A stretch of DNA of 48,702 nucleotides from a virus: the IMG/VR virus record IMGVR_UViG_3300005613_000099, positions 1 to 48,702 of that record. The stretch is one strand, 5' to 3'. The translations under genes were made by a program, and so were the position numbers. The first letter of the stretch is position 1. Each line of letters begins with the position of its first letter. The notes below the pieces were generated by a model. That model saw only the letters and a list, made by a program, of their open reading frames with translations. It was not told the origin of the DNA and made no database searches. Shown piece after piece: positions 1 through 9,644 of the stretch.

Positions 1-123
1 ATGCCAGCATCTTAGCCAAACGACTGTTACAGAGCCTCACACGCAGCCTATGGACGTATCCATAGTCTACAATGACTACCTTGTGCCCTGCCTGTTCTAA
101 TGGTTCCTTCAGGAAGCTCAGAG
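1..123. repeat. Terminal direct repeat, left copy
   Basis: These 123 bases recur exactly at the right end of the window. Such an exact end overlap is what a circular or circularly permuted genome gives when an assembler opens it; a true short direct terminal repeat is the alternative. A coding sequence (alpha/beta hydrolase) runs smoothly through the join, which favours a continuous molecule. Confidence 0.95.
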
Positions 124-178
124 ACGCTGTCTGAGCATCGTTCTCCCTGAACCCGTGTACTAGGTATATGGTCTTCAT
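1..178 (-). CDS. Alpha/beta hydrolase, N-terminal part (gene crosses the ends)
   Basis: Start ATG is at 176-178. The reading frame leaves the window at base 1 and continues at 48579 down to 48209, giving a 182-residue protein when the terminal overlap is merged. The N-terminus carries an HGF oxyanion-hole-type motif (residues 8-10), and the continuation has the nucleophile elbow GHSNG (residues 70-74). This is a small serine hydrolase of the alpha/beta fold. It follows the endolysin gene, so a role in lysis, such as attacking an envelope ester, is possible but not shown. Confidence 0.85.
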   Translation of the reverse strand, partial: MKTIYLVHGFRENDAQTASLSFLKEPLEQAGHKVVIVDYGYVHRLRVRLCNSRLAKMLA

Positions 179-186
179 AAGTCCTC

Positions 187-594
187 TTAGTAGTCTTCTC
201 GTGGCGCTACAAGCTCGATATGGGGAAGGTCATGGAAGGTTTGATCAATGATGCTATTATCGTTGTCCCAATCAGCTCCTAGCCTGACAACGATTCCCAT
301 CCCCGCAGCAACACCCTTAACAAACCAAGCAAACCTCCTAAACCGCTCAAGATCGTCCCAGTCGATAGGATACGGTGCAGCATCTACAGCCATTGATGGG
401 GTTTTGTTATGCTTACTGTTAGGCCATGAGACCTTAGACCGACCTGTTTCAAATGCTTTGGTCTGATCTTCTTCATCACGATGGCCGCAAAGAATAGTAC
501 AGTCCCATACTTTTACAACTTGGTTCATGACCGTCTGAATATCTTGATGACAAGTCTCAAGCCTTTCTTTCGACGTTTTGGAGAATCTTGGCAT
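187..594 (-). CDS. Endolysin, M15-type peptidase (L-Ala-D-Glu or D-Ala-D-Ala carboxypeptidase-like)
   Basis: The 135-residue protein has the zinc-site pattern of M15 peptidases: His62 in SKHN, Asp71 in AVDAAP, and His125 in DLPHIEL. These enzymes cut peptide bonds in peptidoglycan, so this is the likely lysis enzyme. I chose the ATG at 594 (MPRFSK...), which lies one base after the stop of the preceding gene, rather than a longer start inside that gene. No signal peptide is visible, so it should need a holin to reach the wall. The hydrolase gene follows closely. Confidence 0.85.
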   Translation of the reverse strand: MPRFSKTSKERLETCHQDIQTVMNQVVKVWDCTILCGHRDEEDQTKAFETGRSKVSWPNSKHNKTPSMAVDAAPYPIDWDDLERFRRFAWFVKGVAAGMGIVVRLGADWDNDNSIIDQTFHDLPHIELVAPREDY

Positions 595-595
595 T

Positions 596-3500
596 TTATT
601 GTTGTTCCATAAACAAATGAAAAGGCTTACCAACTACCGGGATATGCTTAGAACCTCTCATAAAATCACCTGTTGCAACTGCTTGACCAACATCATCAAT
701 AACATTATAAGGCGGTATCACAAGGTTTACAAAAGCACTACCAAGTTTTCCGCTAGTTATATCTCCAGCTAAGTAACTAGACAAACCATAGTTCCTGAAT
801 ATATTAGCTATAACAACATCGTCAAAAGCTTCATCGTCCCCACGTAACCACCCTTTCACTTGTGCCACAGATCCATTAGCCAGACCCAGAATAGCTGCAT
901 GACGTAACAAGTTGCTTGTCCCCTCTTTAACCTTCCCTTGCTTGATCAACTCGATAGAGTCTCTGCGTACAATGTCCAACTGTTTGAGGGTAAAGGTTTT
1001 AAGCATATAGAATATACGGCCATTAGGGTTGTTAAGATACCCCGGAGGCATCTCAGACATACTTATAGGCTGTACTTTTGCCAGCTCATGCCATAGCATA
1101 AATTTCAGATTAGAACTTTTACGGCCTAATCTTATATCAGACATAAGCTGTGTAAACTCTTCGGGAGTAAAGGCCTCTCTGTACTTGTCGTGAAGTTTTA
1201 CCCGACCCTCTTTAGTCTTAACCATTTTCTGCATCTTTTTAAAAGAGGCGTTTATAACAACCTCTTTACCAAGCCTGTCTACAGATTTAAAAAGACCATA
1301 TTTCAAAGCTTTTTCTAATATTTTAGATGTAGGCCGTAAGTGCTCTAGTTCTTCTACGAGATTGTCTAGCCCCATCTCTTTCATTGTGAATCTTTTGGCC
1401 CTATTGTTTATTTGTCCTGCCAGTGCCTTAACTGCCGACCCAGTATCGTTCAAATAGACAGCAGCACCTATATCGCCAAGCTGAGTAGCGGCAGATATAG
1501 GATTGCCAAGCAGTGCAGAATAGAGCAAGTCTTTAATACCACCAGAAATCTTATTAGGCGACTTAGACCCCCCTACAAACCTAGCATGAAGAAGAGCAGT
1601 TATGCCTTCAATATCTTCCGGCAATATCTCACCATCATCTAGAAGCTTCCGTGTTAGTCTGCCTATACTAGTATCAATAAGGTTGGTTTCAGCAGAAAGT
1701 ACATCATCCCCTATACGTGGTACTTCGTCCGGTGCCAAGACCCCGTTATCAGTAAAGAATTTACGAGTTTGTACTTGCATCGACATTGTATTTACATAAT
1801 CTGTCAATGTTTTGATAGGATCATCATAGAACTTTACGAGGTCTTCTTCAGATACGCGATCTATTACACGTCCTTTCTGCCCTGCACTTGCCCCCTTGAT
1901 TGTCGGCGCTCCTCGACGAGTTTCAAAGAATTTGTTCATTGCGTTATCAAATTCATCAGGCGTAAAGTGCTTACGTGCCTCCTTTATAGGAATAGTCTTT
2001 TTAAACTGACTCTCTTTCTTGTGAAGCTTAAACTTCTTGTTCAAATGGGAGGCAAGGAAGGTTTGAACTTCTGATACTTGATACCCTTTAGCTTTTATGT
2101 ATTTAGAATAGTCGGATATACGTCTTGGATAATAGCCTTCAATATGGCCTATCTTCATGCCAAGTACCTTAGCCTCTCCATGGACATCATCCAAATAAGA
2201 AAAAAGACTCTTAAGAGAATCTACAAGATCGGTATCTGTACCAGCCATTTCTAACGCACCTTCTCTATTGCGGTTAGCAAGGGCGTGGTGCAGTTTACTG
2301 ACCTTCTCTTTAGGCAATTTCTTGATAGAGTTCTGAAACCTTTCTTTAACATCAAGACCATGTTTTATACGAAGCCCCAGACTCTGATCATGACGCTGCA
2401 CAGAAAATCCCAATCCTTTGTGTTTAAGGGATAATTGTGTAGAGATAGGAGCTAAATAGTAGTCTAGGGTTTTACCTACCGGCTTAATCTTTTCGCTAAG
2501 GAATACAGCAGCCTTATTAGAGACTTCTAAGGAAACATCTTTATCTGGTACTCTCTCTTCTAATGTTTTAGTCGAAATATAATCATGTCTCTTAGCAAGT
2601 TCTTCCCTCAATTTAGGTGTTTTAACAGTTTCATCTATAGCCCTTTGTACAGCCCTCCTAGGGTTAAGCCCTTTATTGGTATATTCTGCTGCTAAGGAAC
2701 CAGCCTCTTCTGTATATTTCTTAACTTGCCTATCGAAGTTAGCTGCACTGACTGCTTTACCTCCTTTTACAATTGCTTTAGCACCCCCTACCAGAATAGG
2801 AGCAGCTACAGCGCCTAAAGTAGCAGCAGCCTGTACTTCCTCTGCATCTACCTCTCCCTTCTTAGCATATTGTTCCGCAGCACTTTGACTAGCAGTCAGG
2901 CTACCACCAAGCAAGGCAGTACCTGTCATACCACCAGCAATCTCAGCAGCTTTAGTAGCCTTTACCCCTGCCCCTAGTACCTTTGCTGTCTGTGCAGTCT
3001 TTGCCGCTACAGCAGCCCATCCAGCAGGTGTTACCATTAGTTCTGGAGTGCCTACAACGCTGTTAAGGAACTCAGCTACAAGACCCCCCGCATCCTTTTC
3101 CCATGCGTCTGCAAGGTCTTTCCATTCAAAACCTCCAGCATCGAACTTCCCCTCTTCATATGCTTTATCTACTCTGGCATATAAATCGCCATAGGCATCC
3201 TGTACACGGCCATATTGCTCTTCTTGTTCTTGTGTCATTGTTCCTGTAGCTGCAAGAGCCTCAAACTTGTCGAGTGTTTCGTTAAGTTGGGCAATAGCTG
3301 GTACAGTATGTATAGTAGCTTTTCTGTTTTCTTTCTTTTGTTTGTCGAAATCCTCAGCAGGTGTAAAATAACTCTTTACAAGGTTAGATATAATACCGTG
3401 CTCTTTAATAGACTCTACAGGATTATCTACACGCTCTGCAAACCCTCTAGGCGCACGGAAGCCCTCCTCTGAAGGAGCGGCCTCTGTGCTGTCTTCCCAT

Positions 3501-3622
3501 GTAGGTATATCCGTAGAACTAGCCGTACTAACCTCCTGAGTAACATCCTCAGCAGGGGTGCTACTCTCCCACGTAGGTATAACCTCTTCTGACTCCTCCC
3601 ATGTAGGCACGGGCTCAGCCAT
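596..3622 (-). CDS. Large internal virion / ejection protein
   Basis: At 1008 residues this is the largest protein of the genome. The first ~60 residues are acidic with a repeated PTWE(E/D/S) motif. Around residues 185-300 there are Ala/Gly-rich hydrophobic stretches, and the C-terminus ends in an IPVVGKP motif typical of very large phage virion proteins. Position between two coiled-coil or Ala-rich virion proteins and the endolysin fits an internal protein ejected with the DNA, as in P22-like and T7-like phages. No peptidase or transglycosylase motif was recognised. Function is inferred from context, length and composition. Confidence 0.6.
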   Translation of the reverse strand: MAEPVPTWEESEEVIPTWESSTPAEDVTQEVSTASSTDIPTWEDSTEAAPSEEGFRAPRGFAERVDNPVESIKEHGIISNLVKSYFTPAEDFDKQKKENRKATIHTVPAIAQLNETLDKFEALAATGTMTQEQEEQYGRVQDAYGDLYARVDKAYEEGKFDAGGFEWKDLADAWEKDAGGLVAEFLNSVVGTPELMVTPAGWAAVAAKTAQTAKVLGAGVKATKAAEIAGGMTGTALLGGSLTASQSAAEQYAKKGEVDAEEVQAAATLGAVAAPILVGGAKAIVKGGKAVSAANFDRQVKKYTEEAGSLAAEYTNKGLNPRRAVQRAIDETVKTPKLREELAKRHDYISTKTLEERVPDKDVSLEVSNKAAVFLSEKIKPVGKTLDYYLAPISTQLSLKHKGLGFSVQRHDQSLGLRIKHGLDVKERFQNSIKKLPKEKVSKLHHALANRNREGALEMAGTDTDLVDSLKSLFSYLDDVHGEAKVLGMKIGHIEGYYPRRISDYSKYIKAKGYQVSEVQTFLASHLNKKFKLHKKESQFKKTIPIKEARKHFTPDEFDNAMNKFFETRRGAPTIKGASAGQKGRVIDRVSEEDLVKFYDDPIKTLTDYVNTMSMQVQTRKFFTDNGVLAPDEVPRIGDDVLSAETNLIDTSIGRLTRKLLDDGEILPEDIEGITALLHARFVGGSKSPNKISGGIKDLLYSALLGNPISAATQLGDIGAAVYLNDTGSAVKALAGQINNRAKRFTMKEMGLDNLVEELEHLRPTSKILEKALKYGLFKSVDRLGKEVVINASFKKMQKMVKTKEGRVKLHDKYREAFTPEEFTQLMSDIRLGRKSSNLKFMLWHELAKVQPISMSEMPPGYLNNPNGRIFYMLKTFTLKQLDIVRRDSIELIKQGKVKEGTSNLLRHAAILGLANGSVAQVKGWLRGDDEAFDDVVIANIFRNYGLSSYLAGDITSGKLGSAFVNLVIPPYNVIDDVGQAVATGDFMRGSKHIPVVGKPFHLFMEQQ

Positions 3623-4698
3623 TATTCAGCCCACCTAAGAAACTTCTTGTTAGCATCAAAGATTGCCTTTCTACCGTTAACATTACGCACTATCTCTTCG
3701 GGTTGTTCTTTGTCAGGTTCTTCTCCTACCTCCCCTTCAAACAACAGCTCTGGTCTTATTTCGGAAGTGCCAAACAATCCAGCAGCAGTCTCGCTTAGCC
3801 ACTTATCCTTATTAGATACAAGTTCACCTATAGCCATATTAGTAGCAGTTGTAAGATCAAGAGTGCGTCCAGCATCTCTAGCCTCAGACATGTGTTTTTG
3901 CGCTCTATTAGCAGTAGCTTCAGCCAGTTTTTTCCTCGGCCCAGCATCTCTGCCGGGTAAATCTCCTAGGGTGGGATGATCTTTTATAAGATCTTCAGCA
4001 AAACCTACCTCGCTGGCATTAGCTTTCCGGGCCATAGTAGCCTTACCCTTTGGTTTGCCTGCGGCCTTAGCGGCTTCTTTTTCTAGTTCCTGTACATGTT
4101 CTATAATATCAGGCTGAGAATTTCTTAGAATACTGATTAACTGAGCCTGTTCTTCAGGAGGTGCAGCTAGAATAGCCTCGATAGTAGCATCCTCTTCAGG
4201 GCCACCAGCGTCTAACAAAGACTGTTTATTGGCAGCAATATAAGCAACAGCATCCTCTGTAGTTGGTTGGGATACAGCACCTAAGACGATATTACCATAT
4301 TCCTTAGCATTAGCTGTCTCGATTTCTCTCTCTTCTTTTGTAGCAGCTTGAGCTATCTCTTGACGTTTACGAGCCAATTCAGTTCGTAGTTTATCTCTTT
4401 CTAAGCCAGCGGTCTCAGCAGCAGCCTTTTCTTGAGCAGCAAGATATTCAGACTGGAGTTTACGAGTCTCTTCAGCCCTTCTAAGTTTACGTATAGGTGC
4501 ACCAGCGGCCTGTTCTTCTAGACCAGCCCTCTCAGACTCAATCTGAAGTCCTCTCAGCTCTTGTTCTTGACCCATACCCTGTAGCCTCATCTCCTCTAAA
4601 CCACGCTGACGGGCTTCCTCAGGGCGTTCTATGAAGCCTTTACGCATGTTTTCATACAACTTCTGTCCAGAAGCTGCAATAAGATCGTTTAGCGCCAT
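3622..4698 (-). CDS. Coiled-coil internal virion protein
   Basis: This 358-residue, highly charged protein is rich in Ala, Glu, Arg and Lys. Residues ~20-130 are predicted by eye to form a long coiled coil. It shares its stop/start bases with the large virion protein downstream and the Ala-rich protein upstream, so the three are translated together. In P22-like phages three ejection proteins lie in this position. I infer an ejection or core protein; there is no recognisable catalytic motif. Confidence 0.5.
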   Translation of the reverse strand: MALNDLIAASGQKLYENMRKGFIERPEEARQRGLEEMRLQGMGQEQELRGLQIESERAGLEEQAAGAPIRKLRRAEETRKLQSEYLAAQEKAAAETAGLERDKLRTELARKRQEIAQAATKEEREIETANAKEYGNIVLGAVSQPTTEDAVAYIAANKQSLLDAGGPEEDATIEAILAAPPEEQAQLISILRNSQPDIIEHVQELEKEAAKAAGKPKGKATMARKANASEVGFAEDLIKDHPTLGDLPGRDAGPRKKLAEATANRAQKHMSEARDAGRTLDLTTATNMAIGELVSNKDKWLSETAAGLFGTSEIRPELLFEGEVGEEPDKEQPEEIVRNVNGRKAIFDANKKFLRWAE

Positions 4699-5582
4699 TA
4701 GTATCTCCCCGGCAAATTGGCTAAGAAACCGCCACCAGTATTCATAGTACCCGTTGGTGTACTGTAAGGGGGTGGGTTAAATGTTCCTCCACCTGCTCCT
4801 GTGAACTGTTGACCAATATCCCTCAAAGCACCACTCCAAGCACCAGCAGAGCCTAGCGTACCAGCAGCCCTAGCTTCTCCAGCACCCACAGCAGCCTGTC
4901 CTTGAGCACCAGCGGCAGCAGCACCCAGTCTTGCCAAATCAGATACCGAAGAACGTCCTATATCAGCAAGACCGCCATAGCCACTCATAGGAGCTGTGTA
5001 CTGACGACCATATGTACCTAAAGAGCGTTCATACTCCTGTTGCTCACGACTCACCTGAGATTGGTAATCCTGCATGGCTCTTTGTCGGGCAGCACCAAAT
5101 TCCTGAGAACCCATCTGTTGACCATATTGAATAAGACCAACAGCCCGTTCACCACTCTGTAATTTACCCAGAGCACCTGCTTGTCGGGATAGGGCACGTT
5201 CACCTTCAGCTAGACGAAACTCATAACCGGGGTCTTTGTACTGTTGGAACTCCTCAGCACCAAACTGGAACGGATCTCGTATGTCTGATTTAATCAGATC
5301 TTCGTAATCTGCCTGAGCACCAAGCATGCGCTCATACTCTGCTAGGCCCCTAGTACCAGCTTCGGTGTAAGGTTTAAATGCTTTTTCTGATTTCTCATAC
5401 TGTTCCTTAGCAGCTCTAGCAGCGGCTTCTTGACCTTTACGACTCTGTTTAGCCGCTTTCTTAGCGGAACTAGAGCCGAATAGACCACTAACTAGTGATC
5501 CACCGACAGATGCAGCAATAGATCCTAAAAAGTAATAGGGCTGGAACCCCCAAGTAAGCTGATGTATAAGTTTGTTGAACAT
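4698..5582 (-). CDS. Probable DNA-transfer (ejection) protein
   Basis: The 294-residue protein has a hydrophobic Gly/Ser/Ala-rich N-terminus (residues ~18-40), then a charged helix and a conserved-looking block: PYTEAGTRGL, DPGYEFRLAEG, and SGERAVGLIQYGQQ. This block is familiar from proteins annotated as phage DNA transfer or internal virion proteins. The C-terminus is Gly-rich and low in complexity. The start has a good ribosome site (AAGGAA) 7 bases upstream. It is the first of three adjacent likely ejection proteins. Confidence 0.55.
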   Translation of the reverse strand: MFNKLIHQLTWGFQPYYFLGSIAASVGGSLVSGLFGSSSAKKAAKQSRKGQEAAARAAKEQYEKSEKAFKPYTEAGTRGLAEYERMLGAQADYEDLIKSDIRDPFQFGAEEFQQYKDPGYEFRLAEGERALSRQAGALGKLQSGERAVGLIQYGQQMGSQEFGAARQRAMQDYQSQVSREQQEYERSLGTYGRQYTAPMSGYGGLADIGRSSVSDLARLGAAAAGAQGQAAVGAGEARAAGTLGSAGAWSGALRDIGQQFTGAGGGTFNPPPYSTPTGTMNTGGGFLANLPGRY

Positions 5583-5584
5583 GT

Positions 5585-5917
5585 TTATTCCTTATCCTCT
5601 AAGTAGCCCGTTATATCTTTAGATATTGTGGGAAAGGTATTTACTTTACTTAGTACATCTGTTAGTACTCTGTTATCACTTTTCATTTCATTCCTAAAGG
5701 ATTCAATAGCACTACCTGTACGAATCTGCTTACCCGTATTCTCAATAATAAGTTTAGGTAAGATAGCCATAGCGCAATAAGATTGATTGATGTCCTTGCC
5801 CGTTTGCGGGTCTTTGCCTGCTATCTCAGTGTACCAAGCGCAACGATGCACTTCCCCGTCTTTAACTTCTTCGCAGACAGACCCTAGAGGGCAAGTAGAT
5901 ATAGTTTTAATAGCCAT
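5585..5917 (-). CDS. Conserved phage protein with Cys cluster
   Basis: A 110-residue protein with four cysteines in the first half (CPLGSVC, CAWY, YCAM), a pattern compatible with a bound metal. Its sequence style is that of small proteins near the tail genes of podoviruses, but I do not know its function. It overlaps the fibre gene upstream by one base (TAATG). Confidence 0.55.
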   Translation of the reverse strand: MAIKTISTCPLGSVCEEVKDGEVHRCAWYTEIAGKDPQTGKDINQSYCAMAILPKLIIENTGKQIRTGSAIESFRNEMKSDNRVLTDVLSKVNTFPTISKDITGYLEDKE

Positions 5918-6729
5918 TAGTCTTTAGTTGCTACGATTACGTTAAGGTATTTAACTTGTAGGTCAATATTGTGAGTATGGCCACCACCCCCTCCTGTAGA
6001 ACTAGTGCCTTCTGTGCCCTGCCCAGCAGTGGGCTGTGATCCGTAATCTGTGCCTATCTGCGTTCCAGCACCATGAGTATGATTATGCGAAGGCATTTCA
6101 GCAATAGTGAGAGTATGGCTATCTGTAGCAGTCCTAGCGAATACTGTACTGAAATCTACGGAACCACCAGTGGAACCACCACTGGCACTAGTTTCTGTAA
6201 CTACCTGAATACCGTGACTTGCATTTGCATCTGAGCCTGTCCATCCTGTAGGGGCGGAGGCTTGGTAGAATACTAAAGCTGTACCAGATGGGAAGTTATC
6301 GACTTTAGCGCCATCACTTGCTAGACCACCACTGAGACTGCCCCCAATTACATTCCAGATAGCGCCTGTTGAATCTGTCTGTAAAGTAATTGATTGATAC
6401 TGGCTTAGAGTTTTAGATGTAGACCCGTCATCAAAAGTATCAGCACCACCACAAGTAACAGTAACTAAACCAGCCCCGATATTCTTAAGGGTTACTTTAA
6501 AATCTGAGATCTGAGAATCATTAGCACCATCGATAGTAGCAATAGCTGTTAAAGTAACTGCCACAGGAGAAGCATTACTATACTCAATAGTTTTTAGTTC
6601 ATCTGTATGATCTATCGTATGAGTAGTACCTGTTTGAGCCTCATTAATACCGTTAAGGGTATTCCAGTTAGTGTCCCCTTGAGATTGCGATAATGATGCA
6701 CCAGCACCTTGTCGTGTAACTAAAGCCAT
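5917..6729 (-). CDS. Tail fibre / collar-like protein
   Basis: The 270-residue protein has an N-terminal attachment-like part (MALVTRQGAGASLS), a beta-rich middle, and a C-terminal receptor-like part. The latter shows the sequence typical of tail-collar and fibre tips: GTALVFYQASAPTGWT near residue 150, then EMPSHNHTHG and GGGGGHTHNI, ending in LNVIVATKD. His-rich H-x-H motifs in such tips can bind metal ions inside the trimer. A receptor-binding or collar fibre is likely. Confidence 0.7.
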   Translation of the reverse strand: MALVTRQGAGASLSQSQGDTNWNTLNGINEAQTGTTHTIDHTDELKTIEYSNASPVAVTLTAIATIDGANDSQISDFKVTLKNIGAGLVTVTCGGADTFDDGSTSKTLSQYQSITLQTDSTGAIWNVIGGSLSGGLASDGAKVDNFPSGTALVFYQASAPTGWTGSDANASHGIQVVTETSASGGSTGGSVDFSTVFARTATDSHTLTIAEMPSHNHTHGAGTQIGTDYGSQPTAGQGTEGTSSTGGGGGHTHNIDLQVKYLNVIVATKD

Positions 6730-7110
6730 TTATTCTCTTCCTATAATGTGCCATGTAGTTCCGTCACAGAATACATGTATTGAATCGTAATTTGCTGCAA
6801 GTGAAACAGAAGCTGAACCATCTATATTATCTGACGATGCTACCGTAACTGCCCCTGCCGCTGTTACACGCTTAATGTAATAATGTTTATCTGCGTTGTG
6901 GTCTGCGTCTGGTAGTGTAATGGTTACATTACTGGTAACGATAATAACGTTTGATTTATCCGCCGTAATTGCAGTAGCGGTAGTACTACCCGACAGATAA
7001 CTATTAAAAGATATGGTATCGTACACCTTAGAAAACCAAGACTTCCATACAGGACTGTTAAATTCTGATACAATGGTTGGAGGAGGGTTTAATCGTTCTT
7101 TATGAGCCAC
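6730..7110 (-). CDS. Small beta-rich virion (fibre) protein
   Basis: This 126-residue protein has an N-terminal segment (PPPTIVSEFNSPVWKSWF) like adaptor segments of fibres. A beta-rich C-terminal part follows, with TITLPDA and the end FCDGTTWHIIGRE, a repeat type seen in phage fibres and also in the 170-residue protein at 12185. It is packed one base after the neck protein gene. Probably a minor fibre or decoration protein. Confidence 0.55.
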   Translation of the reverse strand: MAHKERLNPPPTIVSEFNSPVWKSWFSKVYDTISFNSYLSGSTTATAITADKSNVIIVTSNVTITLPDADHNADKHYYIKRVTAAGAVTVASSDNIDGSASVSLAANYDSIHVFCDGTTWHIIGRE

Positions 7111-8678
7111 TAATAATCTCCAATATTAACGTCTATGTCTAAGTCTTGTAGGTAAAGTTGTTCATCACCAGAGTACGATAACTGATAATTCCGTCTAGTA
7201 AACTTGCCCCCTCTACGGGCTATATCCCTCTTACTTGTATCCAAGGAACGCCCAGTAGTGAAGGTACCCTCTTGCTCAGCACTTGTAGACCATTGCAGGG
7301 TTAATGTCTGGGATGTGGGTGTTTCATCATAAGTTGGTTTAATAGAGTTTTGGAACTTTAACTTATTTATACCACCATCGTACATACCTGTTCTTACTTT
7401 CAAGGCAACATTAGAAGTTACATCTGGAGCAGCAGCAACAAAGTAAGTACTGTCTATATAACCACTTACAAAGTATCCTGTAAAACCTAGAATAGTATCG
7501 ATAGGAACCATATTGTCACCAAGGGTGATTAAATCACCATTAGTTAAAATACCTTCCCCTGCTCTAGCCCTTACAGATTCATTGAAGCCACCAGTACGCT
7601 TAGTCCAAGATACTAACGGAAAGGTTGTATGCCCGTTAATGGTAGTAGACCATACGCCCCATAGTTTTGCAAAAGTATCAAAACTTAGTGTGATTTCAGG
7701 GCTGATAGGCGAGGTAGAAGCAGCTCCCGGAAGATTATAAAGCGTTAGCGTATAGACAAGATGGCCTTGAGCATTAAGTCCCGATCCAACCATCCTGAAA
7801 GACTCTTGTGTAATATTATGATTGATATAAGAGTCTATAGTATCTGTAGATACCTTTGTTACATTGTAGTTCTCTATCTTATATACGCCTAAACTACCAC
7901 TGGGGTCTGACCCTACAAAGTAGATTATATCCCCATTTTCCCATACAGATACACCATCTGCACAGCCAATATTATGAAATATATCCGCACGTCTATTTAA
8001 CGGACTGCCTACAGAGTTGGCTGCATCATAGAAGAATTCAATAGTACGTGTACCAAGAGCAACAACAGACTCTCTATGCCTTCCTAAGTATACACCCTTA
8101 TCATGATTACGCTCGGCAGTAATAAAACCAGCAGCCGGAAAAGTATCAACATCCCCAACAGCACTGTTATAAATTATCCCATCTTCATCCATGAGGAATA
8201 AGTAACCATCTAGAACTGCACCACCTTGGCACAAAGTTGTAGGGAAATTAGTAGGGGAGTGAGAACTGAATACATTGGCCGTAGTTATCTTAAAGGCATT
8301 ATTATTTTCAGCATCAGTAATGATAAGCACTTCACCACCACCAGATACATTTGCTTCGTGAAACTCTACACGCTCAGTACCACTAGAAATAGTCCCTACG
8401 GTTGTACTATAGTCATCCCTGTATACAGTGTCATCCTCTACGAAATAGAGCGTATTGTTGTGTTCCCAATAGTATATACCCCTACCACGATCATTCAGAC
8501 CAGATGCAGATTCGGCATCGCCAAAAACATCAATAGAAGGTCGCTGAGTAACTTCAAGAACATCTCCTAGTTTCTGTATGATGCCGTTAAAAATACCAGA
8601 GGCATATTCTGTTATGCCAGTACCGCTAAAAGCCCTGATTACAAAATCAACAGCAACAGGTATCTTATCAGAAGCCAT
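7110..8678 (-). CDS. Tail nozzle / DNA stabilization protein (P22 gp10-like)
   Basis: A 522-residue beta-rich protein. Repeats of the kind GRHRESVVALGTRTIEFFYDA and RRADIFHNIGCADG are typical of the P22 gp10-like tail hub/nozzle family (packaged DNA stabilization protein). I chose the ATG at 8678 (MASDKIPV), which overlaps the upstream stop by one base as TAATG; a longer reading would lie inside the upstream gene. It follows a gp4-like neck gene, the same order as in P22. Confidence 0.7.
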   Translation of the reverse strand: MASDKIPVAVDFVIRAFSGTGITEYASGIFNGIIQKLGDVLEVTQRPSIDVFGDAESASGLNDRGRGIYYWEHNNTLYFVEDDTVYRDDYSTTVGTISSGTERVEFHEANVSGGGEVLIITDAENNNAFKITTANVFSSHSPTNFPTTLCQGGAVLDGYLFLMDEDGIIYNSAVGDVDTFPAAGFITAERNHDKGVYLGRHRESVVALGTRTIEFFYDAANSVGSPLNRRADIFHNIGCADGVSVWENGDIIYFVGSDPSGSLGVYKIENYNVTKVSTDTIDSYINHNITQESFRMVGSGLNAQGHLVYTLTLYNLPGAASTSPISPEITLSFDTFAKLWGVWSTTINGHTTFPLVSWTKRTGGFNESVRARAGEGILTNGDLITLGDNMVPIDTILGFTGYFVSGYIDSTYFVAAAPDVTSNVALKVRTGMYDGGINKLKFQNSIKPTYDETPTSQTLTLQWSTSAEQEGTFTTGRSLDTSKRDIARRGGKFTRRNYQLSYSGDEQLYLQDLDIDVNIGDY

Positions 8679-9400
8679 TAACGGTATTCCGGTGAGAAGT
8701 AAATAGACGAATCTTCTTGATCCCAAGCCATAACTGTATCCTTTACGACAGTTGCTTCTTGGTGGAGTAATCCACGTTCAAGACGTGGTATACCATACTC
8801 AGGAGCTAGTCTTACGGCAAGTCCGTACTTGATAGCTTCATACCACTCAGACGGAAACTCAAAGTCGTCAGTTGATGTTTCATCCATATCGTCAAAAGGC
8901 TTCTGATAAAGAATCTCAAGGGTATTAGCAGCAGCAAATGAAGCGTTGGGTGAGGGCCATACGTTTAGCACACCGTTATTCAACTGTAAATCATAGTAAT
9001 AATTAACAGGGATACCCTCAGAGTCTTTATCAGATAGTCTCCAATACTCTTCACGACTCATCTTAATTAAAGGCACGTCAGTAACAGTTGCTGTAGTACG
9101 CCTATAAACATCAATAATACGCATAGGACGAGAACCTACAACATCCCCTGATGGACTAGAGATACCAAGGTTATACTGGTATTGACTGGCAACGGGTGTA
9201 AGACTCTTACGACGCACTTGCCATAACTGAAGACCATCTGCCTGCCAAGCCTTGAGCATAATGTTAAGGGCAACACCCGCCTGAGTTATCTCATCATCGG
9301 TAGGATCTTCATCTATAGAGCCTACTCCTATAAGACGTAGAGAAGCTTTGATAAGATCGTTCTTAGTGATGCTGTAATCTGTTGAGGCTGTTAAAGCCAT
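8678..9400 (-). CDS. Neck / tail accessory protein (P22 gp4-like)
   Basis: The 240-residue protein starts with a helical segment carrying KNDLIKASLRLIGVGSID and LNIMLKAWQADGLQLW. This is the signature of the P22 tail accessory factor gp4 and related head-completion proteins, which bind under the portal. It lies immediately upstream of the nozzle gene. It is the first of the neck genes after a 46-base gap with nothing visible beyond AT-rich sequence. Confidence 0.75.
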   Translation of the reverse strand: MALTASTDYSITKNDLIKASLRLIGVGSIDEDPTDDEITQAGVALNIMLKAWQADGLQLWQVRRKSLTPVASQYQYNLGISSPSGDVVGSRPMRIIDVYRRTTATVTDVPLIKMSREEYWRLSDKDSEGIPVNYYYDLQLNNGVLNVWPSPNASFAAANTLEILYQKPFDDMDETSTDDFEFPSEWYEAIKYGLAVRLAPEYGIPRLERGLLHQEATVVKDTVMAWDQEDSSIYFSPEYR

Positions 9401-9446
9401 CGAAAACTCCTACCTAATTAAGTATTACGATTAATCTTTCTTGTAC

Positions 9447-9644
9447 TCATTTATTCCGCTCTTTAATGCGAATAACAGCCCACCACAGCGTGGCAATCAA
9501 TACCAGCATGGACAGCGCTGGATTGATAAAGCCCTCTATGATGATGCCAAGGCTTTGCAATGCAGAAATAACCCCAGCAGGGAATAGCCCGGCGTCCAGT
9601 ACATGCTTGGCAATATCTTTGATGTGATTGGCTTCGTGACTCAT
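9447..9644 (-). CDS. Holin-like membrane protein
   Basis: A 65-residue protein with two hydrophobic stretches (about residues 15-37 and 41-57), a charged, His-rich N-terminus and a Lys/Arg-rich C-terminal end (IRIKERNK). Size, topology and charge match class II holins, which make the pores that release endolysin. It sits far from the endolysin gene but in the same transcript. Base composition here is richer in GC than in most of the genome, matching the neighbouring fibre tip. Confidence 0.65.
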   Translation of the reverse strand: MSHEANHIKDIAKHVLDAGLFPAGVISALQSLGIIIEGFINPALSMLVLIATLWWAVIRIKERNK

